From Blakeslea trispora (lineage: Eukaryota > Mucoromycota > Mucoromycetes > Mucorales > Choanephoraceae), in contig JAIWNE010000120.1 of assembly GCA_025331445.1 (NCBI GenBank), forward strand, positions 38,163-102,162: DNA of 64,000 nucleotides, given 5' to 3'. The notes beneath the pieces were generated by a model. The model was not told where the DNA came from. It saw nothing but the letters and a program-made list of their open reading frames with translations, and did not search any database. How positions within the stretch are numbered: the first letter of the stretch is position 1; every line of letters begins with the position of its first letter. A program made the translations under genes and the position numbers. Of this stretch, positions 12,570 to 23,013 are shown in pieces.

Positions 12570-13828
12570 ATGAATTTGTTTGAATACTATATGAAGTAAA
12601 AAAAAAAAGAGAAAAAAAAAGTCTGAGGTTGTTTATAAATTACAGAAATTTATGCGAATCAAGCTTAATTTCCCACGATTGACAATGACAGGATTGTTCC
12701 TATCTGCTGAAAGCCGAAATGCCTAGATATTCTTTTTTCTTTTTAAAAAAAAACATTTTGCTCCATAACAAGAAATATTCTCCTCTCTCCATTTTTTTTT
12801 TTTTTTTTTTACAACATTGTTTATCCATGAACAATAACATTTTTGTAAAGTTTAATGACAAGAAGCTGACAAACTCCTCTTGACCGCTTATGATGAACTT
12901 AATAAGCTTGTCAATTTCTCACGTATTTCTTTTTCAGCTTAAATGCTCACTGCCGTGAAATTCTGTCTCGGGATACTCTTTCAACATGGAGAGCAATTGT
13001 ATATTCCGGTTCCTTTTTTTTTTTTGCTCTTCATATTACTATCGTGTACGCATGCCATTTCCGGAAACAGTTTTGAGAGATGCTATTGATGTTTTAGAAG
13101 AAAACTAGTTGCACAGCTGGATGATATAGAAAATCAAGTAGACCTCTCGGCTTGGATTGGATTAACATCCTGTCAAAGAGAGATGCTTATAAGATATGAG
13201 GAATTGTTTTGGATAAAGTTACATTCAAGAAAAGATAAAAGATATGTAGACACACAAGCTTGGCTATCTTTCATCAATCATACAGTCTAGCTTATTCTGC
13301 AAAAGTCATGCCTTTATCTGTAGAACAAACATGCTTTCAGGCTTATTCCAAGTACTATGTATACCTTTATTTCTGATTAATCAGAAACGAATATCTTTGC
13401 TTCTGTACACACTATAGTGATATCCTTAGCACAGTAAAACAAAACATAGAGTGTATTATTACGATGTGTCTTTTTGCAGGCTAATATAAACTAAAGTAGC
13501 ACATGTTTTGACACTTTTGTCTTTTTAATTATGCTCATTCATCTGGGTTCCCTAACAAACTCAATGAAGTTGATGACCAATGCTCCAAAAGAACAGTTGA
13601 TAAAGTTTGACATCAAACATCAAATGACTAGATGAAATTTAAACTGATGGCAACATTACTTGTTTTCTGAAAGAATTGTAAAGCTCTGTTTCTGTCATGC
13701 AAAACTCTTGAGTTACCGAAAGAAAAAAAAGCACTGGCATAAAGGCTTAATGATCAACAACTAAATCTGCTCATGACTGTTTCCTCTTCTTTGTTCACTC
13801 GTTAATTTTTGCTTGTAAGTATTGTGAA
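12570..13828. other. Intergenic, possible gene relic
   Basis: AT-rich DNA upstream of the HPD gene. Short open stretches such as 13102-13290 (RRKLVAQLDDIENQVDLSAW onward, then a stop) look protein-like but have no start codon or convincing splice partners. A decayed gene is possible, but I cannot support a CDS. Confidence 0.4.
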
Positions 13829-13839
13829 GTTTAGATTTC
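13829..13839. repeat. Target-site duplication, left copy (LINE-A)
   Basis: GTTTAGATTTC, repeated exactly at 19461-19471 directly after the poly(A) tail. Two preceding A residues could extend it to 13 bp. Confidence 0.9.
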
Positions 13840-15303
13840 ATGGCTTCCTCCGCTAAAAAACATAACCTGCCTAATAAGGCAATATCATCTGTCATTCTGC
13901 CCAGAGCATGGGCTTCAGTTGTCAGAGGTACTGATACTTCTCGGACCTCATTGTTTTCGCAAAACGCTCCCCAGGAGGATAGTTTTGCACCAGGCACCCG
14001 AAATCCTTTTCTGAAGGGCTCGCTTCCAGAATCAGTTTTCATCGACATCACGAATGTCAAAGACATCAAGCTCTTCTTCAGCGATCTTACGGCTCTTTGT
14101 TCGCCGAATGATCAACTTTGGGGTCTCGACGAAACTCCTCGAGCTGAGGGCTCTCGTTCATTTATTGAATGCGTTCTTGCAGGACCTTTGGCCACTGAGG
14201 TTACTACCAACGGTCTTCGTCTTCCTTCTTTTCAGGCACCGTTTTCAGCCTTTGATGCTCTGTCAGCGGACGTTAAAATTCTGAAAATTTTGATTCCCGG
14301 CTTACCTCGTCAGTATGGGCGAAATGATGGTGGTGCAGCCGAATTGAAGTCAGACATGATGAGCAATCTCTCCCCTTTTGGTAGGGTGGTTGATTGTGGC
14401 CTAGTTCGAGGTATTGCTGGCACCTTTACCGGTAGAGGTTTTGTTGTCTTGGAGGTTGATCCATCCTCATCCAACCAAATCCAACATGAAGTTCACTGGC
14501 AATACAATTATCTGTCAGCTCGTGGTAATCTTGCCAATTCCTTCTCTGACGCCATCAAGGTGTACGCTACTTGGGCAAAGATGGATCCATATTGTCGCTA
14601 TTGCCACAAGCAGGACCATGTCATCACAGATTGTCCTACAAGACATGCCTCTTTAGTTTGCTACAACTGTCACGAACGAGGCCATATAGCCAAGGACTGT
14701 CCTAGAAAGAATGCTGCTCGAAGCGGCTCTTCTAACAAAAAGCCTAGAAAAACACCTCTGGATAAACCTTCCAGTTCGGAGGTTCATTCACGCCCTTCTG
14801 AGGGTGTCCATCTGTCTGTGGTTGCTAAACCTGTTGAGCCACAGACGTCCATCGTCTCTCATGTGCCTTCTGTGGTCTCACCCGTCGAACCCAGGGCCAA
14901 CATTGCTTCTGGTTCTTCTTCGGTACGCACTCTTCCGCAACTTGTGATTCGTACAAGGGCGCAGGCTTCAAAAGAACGTGGACCCGAGTCCGCTCCTTCT
15001 GAACCCTTGCCCCCAGTTGCGGTCAGTGCCATAGATCTGTCGACCTCTAAGTCAGACGCCACTAATTTAGATTTGACCGGATCAGCTCCAGTTTGTACTG
15101 CCTGTGGCCAATCAGGCCATAAACGTCGCAACCACAATAGCTGTCCCTTGAACCCCAAGAATGTCAATGCTGCATTGCCTGACGAATCCTCCTCCTCTAT
15201 AGATGTGCCTCAGACGTCTGGCATGGAGCTTGACCTTCACAGTTCTCTATCTGATCATCACATTACAGGTGATAGTGACGCTTGTCACCAACAATTACTC
15301 TAA
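13840..15303 (+). CDS. LINE-A ORF1, CCHC zinc-knuckle RNA-binding protein
   Basis: A 487-residue protein whose ATG is the first base after the left target-site duplication. An in-frame TGA just upstream fixes this start. The N-terminal 230 residues contain an RRM-like region (around LKILIPGLPRQ and GRGFVVLEVD). Two adjacent CCHC knuckles follow (CRYCHKQDHVITDC and CYNCHERGHIAKDC), then a long Pro/Ser-rich linker, and a third Cys/His cluster near residue 425 (CTACGQSGHKRRNHNSC). ORF1 proteins of L1-type elements coat element RNA and act as nucleic-acid chaperones; that role is inferred from family. ORF2 starts 5 nt after the ORF1 stop, which suggests reinitiation. Confidence 0.88.
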   Translation: MASSAKKHNLPNKAISSVILPRAWASVVRGTDTSRTSLFSQNAPQEDSFAPGTRNPFLKGSLPESVFIDITNVKDIKLFFSDLTALCSPNDQLWGLDETPRAEGSRSFIECVLAGPLATEVTTNGLRLPSFQAPFSAFDALSADVKILKILIPGLPRQYGRNDGGAAELKSDMMSNLSPFGRVVDCGLVRGIAGTFTGRGFVVLEVDPSSSNQIQHEVHWQYNYLSARGNLANSFSDAIKVYATWAKMDPYCRYCHKQDHVITDCPTRHASLVCYNCHERGHIAKDCPRKNAARSGSSNKKPRKTPLDKPSSSEVHSRPSEGVHLSVVAKPVEPQTSIVSHVPSVVSPVEPRANIASGSSSVRTLPQLVIRTRAQASKERGPESAPSEPLPPVAVSAIDLSTSKSDATNLDLTGSAPVCTACGQSGHKRRNHNSCPLNPKNVNAALPDESSSSIDVPQTSGMELDLHSSLSDHHITGDSDACHQQLL

Positions 15304-15308
15304 ATACG

Positions 15309-18300
15309 ATGATCATGAATTTAGACAACGATATGGCCCATTTATTCTTACACGATGGTGTATCCTCGGATACCCAATTTAACCCCCCGGACTCCTCTTT
15401 TAAACCCTTTCCTCTCAAAATCGCAACCCTGAACTGTCGTGGTTTGCGCAAATCCGCTAACCCTACCACTAGCTCTCAGTTCATTCGTTATCTTCGTACT
15501 CTCTCCTTAGACATTATTGCTCTTCAAGAGACACATGCTATTTCCACTGATATCGAAGCTCGATTTCATACACAGTTTCAAGCTGTGGATAGCATTTGGA
15601 CTCCACACTGTGGTCTTGTCTCTTTCTCTCCAAGTATCTCCTTTTCTGAGATCGTTAAGAGCCCTTGTGGCCGTCTCATTACCGCAACTGTATCGCATGT
15701 CTCGAATCTGTTTGATCCTATCGCTATCAGTGTCCTGTATGCTCCAGCGGATCGTAGGGCGCGGTGCCCTTTCTTACAGAATTTAATCCAGTCGCTTTCT
15801 TCCTCTCGTATCTTACCTTCTCAACCTTTACGGCATATTCTGCTTGGTGATTTCAACTATTCTGTCGCCTCAAGCACTAATGCTAGAACTCGACGAAGCA
15901 AAGCTCCTACCCCTTGGCTGCATCATATCGATCAGTACTATGCCGACGCCATCACTCCGCGTAAGCACTCGCCTCAGGCCACTTTTTGTCGGGGATCGTC
16001 ACAATCATGCATTGACTACATATACGTTTCAAATGACCTTCTCCCCTCCCGCACCTATGGATCTGTCTCATTCATGAACCCCGTTTGGACGGATCATTTC
16101 TTGGTTAAAGTTCACTTACAGCTAATACCATCATCTGTCTCTGACTCCATGAAGCAGACTGGTAAGGGTATCTGGCGAGCTCATCCAGGCCTAGCTAAGG
16201 ATCCGGCTTTTGGCACAAGGCTAGCTGCAGCTCTCTCGCAGACAGTCTCTTCCTTTCCTGATTGGTATTACCCCACTTTGCAATGGGAATCTATCAAGAA
16301 CACCGCACGATCAGTGGCTCAGTCCTACTCCCGCCAGAAGTCGTATTCGTTTAAAAAAGCCGAACAAACACTTCAGGTAAGACGTAGAATTTTGTTGAAG
16401 CTCATCAATCGCTTTCCCGAACGCACTAAAGATGTATCGCCTCAACTCCGGGTGATTGAAGGTCAACTCCAGCAACTGCAACAGTATCATACTGAAACAT
16501 TGGCATTGCGTGCTGGTATTCGTTGGAGAGAACTGGGCGAGACATCCGCCGGGTACTTAAAACGGACTGTCCAACAGAGGGCATCTCGCAGCCTTATCCC
16601 TCCTTTGCTGCATCCTGAGACAGGAGCTCTCAGCACGTGTCGTGAAGACATGCTGGATGCTGCTGCCTGCTTTTATCGAAATTTGTACACTCCAGATGAT
16701 ATTGACCAGTCGTCGGTGGATGATCTCCTTTCTCACATCCCTGACTCGGTCAAACTTTCTGCTGAGGCCCAAGAAGACTTGACGACTCCTTTCACCATCA
16801 ATGATCTCTTGGAAGGTGTTAACCGTTCCCCAAAGAAGAGTAGTCCTGGTACTGACGGCCTACCGTATGAAATATTACAATTAATTTTTCTTCACCCTGA
16901 CTGTCAATCGATTGCTCTCCGTGTTTTCAACGATGCTTTGGCATATGGATTCTTTCCTTCCTCATGGATGGATACTTCTGTCTCTCTCTTGCCAAAAAAG
17001 GGGTCTTTAGCTGATCTTCGAAACTGGCGTCCCATCTCTCTCATCAATACCGATGCAAAGGTCTTTACCAGACTCATCAACAGTCGTGTCGTTGAGTGTG
17101 CATCTTCTCTGATCACGCCATATCAAACTGGGTTTGTTCGAGGCCGTTTCATTGCCGATAATGGTCTACTAATGAAACTAGCCATGGACTATGCTCGCCA
17201 AACAAGTTCTCCTGCAATTGGACTGTTTCTTGACCAAGAGAAAGCATATGACAGAGTACATCCCGACTACCTTCGACAGGTGTTGCTCCGGTTTGGCTTT
17301 CCTCAGAGCTTAGTCACCTCTTTGACGACATTGTTCTTTGACACACAGCTTCGACTTAATGTCAATGGGTTTCTTTCGTCTCCTGTTCCGCAGCTCCGTG
17401 GCCTTCGTCAGGGTGATCCAATCTCCCCTGTTCTGTTCAACCTCGCCTTTGAACCACTGCTGCGAAGTGTTCTCAATGATCCTGGCTTCACTGGACTGCA
17501 TCTTCCACGACCACGCCCTTCTTGCTCTGGCGCCCCCCTCAAACTGTTGGCTTATGCTGATGACATTGTGTGTTTTCTGAACAACCCTAATGACCTCACC
17601 ATTCTTCAGCACCTGCTGCATAAGTACTCGAAGGCATCCAACGCTGTAGTCAACTTTCATAAAACTCAAGCATTCTCTCTTTCTGGTCGGCCTCTGTCTT
17701 CACCTACCTCTATTTGGAGAGAACCCTTAACGTCACACCATATTTTGCAATGGCACGATTGCTTGGCAGCACAACCTTTGGTTTATCTGGGTTATCCACT
17801 GACTACCTCGGTCCAGCAGCGGGATGCTTTTTGTGCCGAGTTGCTGTCGAAAATCCAAACAGCTTGCTCCTTACACTCCCATCGCTCTCTGTCATTTCGG
17901 GGTAGAGCCCTTGTTGTCAATTCTTTGATCCTCTCTCGGTTATGGCATATTCTTCGGGTGACCTCACTTCCTGCTGCCTTATTCACCAAAGTTCGATCTC
18001 TGATCTCCCAGTTCATGAATCGTCAGGTCTTTCCCAAACTGAGTTTTGCCGTCATGTGCCGCCCACGTCGCCAGGGTGGCCTCGGTCTACTTGATCCGCG
18101 AGTGCAACAGCACACACTTCAACTCCGTTGGCTTAAACCCCTTTTGCTGCCTTCTTTAAGTTGGGACGATTCTATTCTTCTTCCTCGTCTGGTCGATTGG
18201 CTGATTCATTGTTCCTCCTCCTCTTCTCTGGTCGCAACTGATCATTGGTCTCACCTGGATTGTCGTCTGGCTTTTGTATTTCCTTCCCTTCGACATCCTT

Positions 18301-19319
18301 CATTAACTGGATTCCATAACGTTTTCTCTCTTCTTTTCAAAGCGTTAGATGCTCTACCCCGATCGTTTGAGTCGATAGTAGTGAGCCCTGCCACTTGCCT
18401 TTGTCTTCCACTCTCTGCGGTGATCATACCCCCACAGGATCTTGTGATATCCCCTACCCTCCTCCGATTGTCTTGTTCTATGCTCTACTTCTTCGATTCT
18501 GCTACTCAACGGTTGCAGCCAAAATCAAGCCCTCAATTGACTGCTCATCCGACACTCTGTCGACGTTTTTTGAACCAGGTCCGCTCGAACCTCATCAAAT
18601 TACAATCCTTTTTTGTGAAGGCATGTATTCCACCAGCCTACGCATCCATCGGATTCAGGCCTTTTGTCCCTCTCACTACCCCTCTGCTGGTGGCAGCTGA
18701 CCCATTTCTCATAGCCTTAGGCTTTATCCCAGATGGTGACGATCTCCTAATGTCCTCAAAGGATTATCGATCACTTCTTGAAGTTCATGCAAATGTGTCT
18801 CGTTTGTCCTCGAGAGTGTGGAAGTTCTTTTGGAGGCTCCCTCTTTCCCATTCTGGTCGCAATATCTGGTATCGTCTCCTCTTGGGTAAGATCCCTTGTC
18901 GGGCAGTTCTGCACAAATTGGTCCCATCTTTCTTTGACTCTCCACTCTGCCTACTATGTGGCACAGATGATGATACTCTCGACCACTTTCTCTGGCTTTG
19001 TCCCATTAAGCTCACAGTGTGGTCAACCTTATGGTCTCTTTTTTTCAAGGACTCGTTCTCTATTGATGCACTCTCCAGGACTTTTACTTCTTGCACCTTT
19101 CCTGTCACACTTGCTTCATCACCCATAGCGGACTCTAGCAGTGTCTTTGGCTCTATACTTGTTTGTATCTGGCGCGCACACTGGGCCTTTGTCTTCTCAA
19201 ACAAACCCTTTGTCTCATCATCTGTGGTGGCTGATGTCATAAGGCAAGTTTCCGTCTCTCAACAAGAACACCTTATCAAATCGGGCTCATCTCACGCTCC
19301 GCTTTTTCTACTTGAATAA
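15309..19319 (+). CDS. LINE-A ORF2, endonuclease-reverse transcriptase
   Basis: About 1,336 residues from the ATG at 15309 (an upstream TTG is in frame but less likely). An APE-like endonuclease opens the protein (KIATLNCRGLRK, LQETHA, GDFNYS, SCIDYIYVS, TDHFLVKV). The reverse transcriptase follows, with the fingers motif (LPKKGSLADLRNWRPISLIN), FLDQEKAYDRV, LRGLRQGDPISPVLFNLAFE and the catalytic YADD box at about residue 748. A late CLLCGTDDDTLDHFLWLC motif is the C-terminal zinc finger (zf-RVT type) common in plant and fungal LINEs. Together these enzymes nick target DNA and copy the element RNA onto the nick. All key catalytic residues I can see are present. Confidence 0.93.
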   Translation: MIMNLDNDMAHLFLHDGVSSDTQFNPPDSSFKPFPLKIATLNCRGLRKSANPTTSSQFIRYLRTLSLDIIALQETHAISTDIEARFHTQFQAVDSIWTPHCGLVSFSPSISFSEIVKSPCGRLITATVSHVSNLFDPIAISVLYAPADRRARCPFLQNLIQSLSSSRILPSQPLRHILLGDFNYSVASSTNARTRRSKAPTPWLHHIDQYYADAITPRKHSPQATFCRGSSQSCIDYIYVSNDLLPSRTYGSVSFMNPVWTDHFLVKVHLQLIPSSVSDSMKQTGKGIWRAHPGLAKDPAFGTRLAAALSQTVSSFPDWYYPTLQWESIKNTARSVAQSYSRQKSYSFKKAEQTLQVRRRILLKLINRFPERTKDVSPQLRVIEGQLQQLQQYHTETLALRAGIRWRELGETSAGYLKRTVQQRASRSLIPPLLHPETGALSTCREDMLDAAACFYRNLYTPDDIDQSSVDDLLSHIPDSVKLSAEAQEDLTTPFTINDLLEGVNRSPKKSSPGTDGLPYEILQLIFLHPDCQSIALRVFNDALAYGFFPSSWMDTSVSLLPKKGSLADLRNWRPISLINTDAKVFTRLINSRVVECASSLITPYQTGFVRGRFIADNGLLMKLAMDYARQTSSPAIGLFLDQEKAYDRVHPDYLRQVLLRFGFPQSLVTSLTTLFFDTQLRLNVNGFLSSPVPQLRGLRQGDPISPVLFNLAFEPLLRSVLNDPGFTGLHLPRPRPSCSGAPLKLLAYADDIVCFLNNPNDLTILQHLLHKYSKASNAVVNFHKTQAFSLSGRPLSSPTSIWREPLTSHHILQWHDCLAAQPLVYLGYPLTTSVQQRDAFCAELLSKIQTACSLHSHRSLSFRGRALVVNSLILSRLWHILRVTSLPAALFTKVRSLISQFMNRQVFPKLSFAVMCRPRRQGGLGLLDPRVQQHTLQLRWLKPLLLPSLSWDDSILLPRLVDWLIHCSSSSSLVATDHWSHLDCRLAFVFPSLRHPSLTGFHNVFSLLFKALDALPRSFESIVVSPATCLCLPLSAVIIPPQDLVISPTLLRLSCSMLYFFDSATQRLQPKSSPQLTAHPTLCRRFLNQVRSNLIKLQSFFVKACIPPAYASIGFRPFVPLTTPLLVAADPFLIALGFIPDGDDLLMSSKDYRSLLEVHANVSRLSSRVWKFFWRLPLSHSGRNIWYRLLLGKIPCRAVLHKLVPSFFDSPLCLLCGTDDDTLDHFLWLCPIKLTVWSTLWSLFFKDSFSIDALSRTFTSCTFPVTLASSPIADSSSVFGSILVCIWRAHWAFVFSNKPFVSSSVVADVIRQVSVSQQEHLIKSGSSHAPLFLLE

Positions 19320-19460
19320 CCAATCCATTTACTTTCACAAAACCAAAAACCCTTAAAAACATTTTAAAATTTAGAAAACCCAAAAACATGCATGTGACTT
19401 GATATCCATCGTCACTTAATAAACAAGAGCTTGATGCTCCATATAAAAAAAAAAAAAAAA

Positions 19461-19471
19461 GTTTAGATTTC
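19461..19471. repeat. Target-site duplication, right copy (LINE-A)
   Basis: GTTTAGATTTC, exact match to 13829-13839, directly after the A16 tail. Confidence 0.9.
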
Positions 19472-20535
19472 TTGTATCATCAATCTAAAAAAAAAGGATG
19501 TCTGCTATACATTGTTTCAAAGTCATGAACAAAAGTAAAAGTGTGTACTGTGCCTTGGTATCGTTCATTGTACAGACATGGTCATCCATTATCACAAATC
19601 AGGATTTCTGCTTTTTGCAAGTTTCCTTTCATTTGATTTTGACTTGTGGGATGAGTGACTAAAATGCCTATAGATGTATACTTTCTATTGTCATTTGTCA
19701 ATCACTAAAGAATAAGACTGTTGGTAGCAAGGAGAAATACAGATCTTACTCAGGCACCATCGAATTTTATTTCACTAAATTAGAGTCTTTGATTCCTTCT
19801 GTCTAAATACCCGATTCCGTATCATAAAACAATGCACTTTTAGACTCGGATTATTCTATATTTTCTCCCTTTTTTTTTTTGGTAATGCTTTCAGTTGAAG
19901 TTTGCCCGGTTGAAAAGTTTGCTCAGCTATCCACACCCAATCATGATATCGTTCAAACGGAGAGCCTGTTAAGTAACCTTTCAAGTCTAAACAATCATTG
20001 CACTAATACATTCATTTGCTCTCATCAAAGTCATAAACCGTTCATGAATCAACATTATGCAGAACAGCAAGAAGAGAGTGAACGAGACTATCTGGTATTT
20101 CATCAACTCAACTTTCCTCACCTAAAGAAACCTACCTGTTGAAGACCAATAAATCACAATGATATAAAATCAGAGAATTAATCAGACTAAAGATAATGTT
20201 TTATTTACTTCAAAATTGATGTGCTATTTATACTTTTCATGAAGATGATATTTCAACTGAGATTGTAAAACTTTTCTAGAGGCTTGTAGATGATTATGAT
20301 AATAACAACGAATCGGATGAGAGATGAATGATGACAGTCTTGTAAAGAAGAATTACTAAAATAGAATGATTGGCCATCTGTACCTTAAACCCAGTAACTG
20401 GTAAATTATTGGCAAGATGTCAGTCCTGACCTTGAATGAAGGTTTATCCGAATTGAATGTCAAATGAAACAAGCTGAAGTCGAATTAGAGAATGATTGTG
20501 GATTCATAAGTGGCTAAATACTTGATCCGTACTGT
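19472..20535. other. Intergenic region with probable coding relics
   Basis: An open stretch at 19885-20142 (85 codons beginning MLSVEVCPVEKFAQLSTPN) ends at a TGA. A second protein-like stretch near 20405-20515 (WQDVSPDLE, stop, RFIRIECQMKQAEVELENDC) is interrupted by a stop. Both lie directly upstream of the decayed kinase and may be its former N-terminal exons. This is inference from composition and position. Confidence 0.35.
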
Positions 20536-21411
20536 ATGAATACAACACTACCCCTTCTCTTTTTTATTTCTAATGATCTACCAAAATCGCCTGCTGTCTT
20601 ATTTCTATCTCATTTCATGCCTGAGAAAACTAGGCTACCCCTAAAAAGTTCAAGTAGATATAAGCTGAATGATGTGATTGACTACGGTAGTTCTTGCATT
20701 GTCAGAATAGCATTAGATCAAATAACGCAAGAGGTAGTGGCCGTCAAAACTGTGCTGTCTTCTACTTGTGACAGATCCCGATTGAAAAAAAAAAGGAACT
20801 CGAAATCTGGGAGCTGTTTGAAAACCCTTTCATTAAAGTCTACCTGGATGGAAGACACGTATTATCTTGTGAGTGATTATTGTGCAAATGATCATCTTCT
20901 CAACTACCTCAATCAGCACAAGCGTCTAGAGGAACAGGAGGCCAAGCGTACTTTCAGACAAATCTGTCAAGCAATTCAATACCTTCATCAGCAATGCAAA
21001 GTATGCCACAAGGACCTCAAACTAGAAAATATCTTGTTGGATCATGCATTGAATGTCAAGATTTGCGATTTTAGACTTGCTTTACCTTTCAATCAGGCTG
21101 AACAGGAAATGACAGGTGGATCATTAGCTTATGTGGCACCCAAACAACTCATGAGCATTAGGTCGCTAGCAGATCCAGCAACCAACGTTCAGTCGTTAGG
21201 TGTCATCTTGTATGGTCTTGTCATAGGGACTTTGCCGTTCATGGATGGATATGATCTTAAACTACAAAAGGCTATACTCAAAGGTCAGTATAACATACCT
21301 TTTCATCTTTCTGAGGAGCTCCAAGACTTGATCCTTTATTGTCTTTCTTACAACGCAAAGCAGCGATGGACTATTGCGGATATTCTAAATTCATCATGGC
21401 TCATGTCCTAA
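20536..21411 (+). pseudogene. Decayed Ser/Thr protein kinase (Snf1/Nim1-like)
   Basis: A 291-codon open frame with clear kinase homology but strong signs of decay. VAVK (ATP-anchoring Lys) and the catalytic-loop Asp (HKDLKLENI) remain. DFG has become DFR, APE has become APK, and the glycine loop is degraded (IDYGSSCIV). Residues about 85-105 are out of frame: the alternative frame from the A10 run at 20785-20794 reads ELEIWELFENPFIKVY, exactly the expected helix-C segment, and the main frame becomes kinase-like again at WMEDTYYLVSDYC. So two compensating single-base indels bracket about 65 nt. It could be expressed as a pseudokinase, but pseudogene status is more likely. It sits in a transposon-rich island. 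Confidence 0.7.
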
Positions 21412-21870
21412 ACCATCTTTCAATCACTATAGTTTCTGTTTATTCGTGATCATGTTTGATTTTCATCTCTGAATGCATCATGTTCTATAGCAGATAGATG
21501 GAGGTATAGCACGTCCGGTCATCGTTTTACTAAAGAGAGGGGTCATAACCGTCTATAAAAACAATATACAAAAAAAAATGTATTTGTTACTCCCCATCAA
21601 ATATTTATAGATTGCTTTGATACACCATTTAATGATGAATGCATGGAAGTATAGATGGCTGATTAAGAAACCAAGATACTCGCTCTTTTTTTTTTCCTGA
21701 TCAGATCTTTCTGATCATCCTTAGTTAGAGACGTTGAACTATACGCATTAATTTGTTTGTAAACTCATTAATGTTTCTTAGTAGAACAAATATTGTAAAA
21801 TGATTCAAAGGTTTTATTCGTTTTCATCATAGTCAGTAATAAAAGGTGGATTGATTTGAGCACGAGCAAA
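21412..21870. other. Intergenic
   Basis: AT-rich gap between the kinase relic and the transposase stop. No gene and no clear terminal inverted repeat were found. Confidence 0.5.
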
Positions 21871-22696
21871 TTATACTTCTTTAAGTACTTTTTCGATACC
21901 ACCCCAAATGTCTCCAAAATGTTTTCTTGTCCAAATAAACTTCAATAAAACCCAAGGCATCATCTGTTTGTTTCTTTGGCGAGGAGTAACATTGATTTTT
22001 ATTCCATGCCATGTGCCTATTTAATTAATTAGTAAAAAAAAAATTATTTAAGATATAAAATAACACACCTTCAATTGTGTTTGTATGAACGCCTTCTTCG
22101 GTAACATACTCTACACTATGATTCACTGTAAAGTGCTCATAGAGTCTACCTAATTCTTCAATTCGATCATATGCTTTCCAACAATCCGTGTGGATGATGG
22201 ATCCAGGAAGCACATGTCTTTCAATTACGTCCAATAAAGTAGCAGCTGTTCGATTGGGCACAGTAACTAAAAAACATTTTCTCTCATCAGTTCGTTCGAT
22301 ACCACCAAAGACCCAAACACCTTCAACTCGATGACCGCGATGGTACTTTCGCTTGCCAAACTTGGACTCATCTATCTCGACAATGACGCCTGGACCACCA
22401 ATTTTCACATCATTGTTACGAATGTCTTCTTGGATCATTTGATACCAACCATTCATTAACTCTCTAAAAGAGTTAAAAGTAGTACCAACAAAAAGAGTCA
22501 ACTGAGAATTACGCATGCCTAAAGCCCAGCCATATAGGAATCGCATTACTTCAGCTTCGTTTAACTTGCGATTTTCAAAAAAAGAGTTTTTCTTTGCTGT
22601 CATTTCTTTGCCATTACAACATTTTTCTCTTGTTTCTCTGTCAATGATACGGCCATTACAACGCCAACGAGGATATCTTTTATCGTCGAAATACAT
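21871..22696 (-). CDS. Merlin/IS1595-type (ISXO2-like) transposase
   Basis: Two exons (22696-22069 and 22016-21871) join in phase to about 257 residues. The DDE core is intact: first Asp in VEIDESKFGKRK, second Asp in HTDCWKAYD, and the Glu in HTNTIEG-TWHGIKINVTP, which is completed across the intron. The first part, with Cys-containing YPRWRCNG and KCCNG, looks like the rest of a zinc ribbon. The frame stays open upstream of the ATG (IEIAFLCPGDRGSR), so the true N-terminus may lie in a further exon. Such proteins are abundant in Mucorales genomes, some perhaps domesticated. I could not find matching terminal inverted repeats, so mobility is unproven. Confidence 0.85.
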
Positions 22697-22998
22697 TCTA
22701 CTACCTCTATCGCCTGGGCAGAGAAAAGCAATTTCAATGTTATAGAAAATGTCGGTATTTGAGAGAGATGTCCAGGGTTAGGACTAGTGGTGTTAGGGAC
22801 AGGAACAAAAATATAAAGTTTTGAAAGAAAAGGCTATTTTATGCCCTGTAAAATGAAGAAGTTCTTTTATTTTATAGACGCGTTAAGATAAATCTACCCG
22901 GCAAGTGCGGTAACCCTCCGGTAATGTCCGGCATTTTTGCTCGGCCCGGACTTTTGTTAATGTAATCTATTGTACAAAGCATGTAACGAAAAAAGTCG
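22697..22998. other. Intergenic with GC-rich inverted repeat; original 5' flank of tRNA-Val
   Basis: A GC-rich island (22900-22955) in AT-rich DNA holds GTCCGG and CCGGAC arms about 13 bp apart and several CCGG/CGGT words. The last bases before 22999 were the natural upstream flank of the tRNA-Val gene before LINE-B inserted. Confidence 0.5.
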
Positions 22999-23013
22999 GG
23001 TTTCTTGGTGTAG
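22999..23013. repeat. Target-site duplication of LINE-B = first 15 bases of tRNA-Val
   Basis: GGTTTCTTGGTGTAG is identical to 28392-28406, the 5' end of the intact tRNA-Val(AAC). It marks the far end of LINE-B and ends within the tRNA A-box. Confidence 0.93.

Larger units (their letters stand above)
13840..19460 (+). mobile_element. L1-type LINE (LINE-A), apparently intact
   Basis: Non-LTR retrotransposon of about 5.6 kb with ORF1, ORF2, a 125-bp 3' UTR and a 16-nt poly(A) tail (19445-19460), flanked by an exact 11-bp target-site duplication. Both ORFs are free of stops or frameshifts, so the insertion looks recent. The element is clearly less AT-rich than its surroundings. Architecture (ORF1 with CCHC knuckles; ORF2 with APE-type endonuclease, reverse transcriptase and C-terminal zinc finger) matches the L1-like elements of Mucorales, one family of which (Grem-LINE1) marks Mucor pericentromeres. 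Relatedness to that family is inferred, not tested. Confidence 0.93.

Noticed and set aside
15282..15308. LINE-A ORF2 start at 15282, overlapping ORF1
   Set aside because: That codon is TTG. The first ATG is 15309, after the ORF1 stop.
17310..17669. Minus-strand frames inside LINE-A ORF2
   Set aside because: Shadows of the reverse-transcriptase coding strand.
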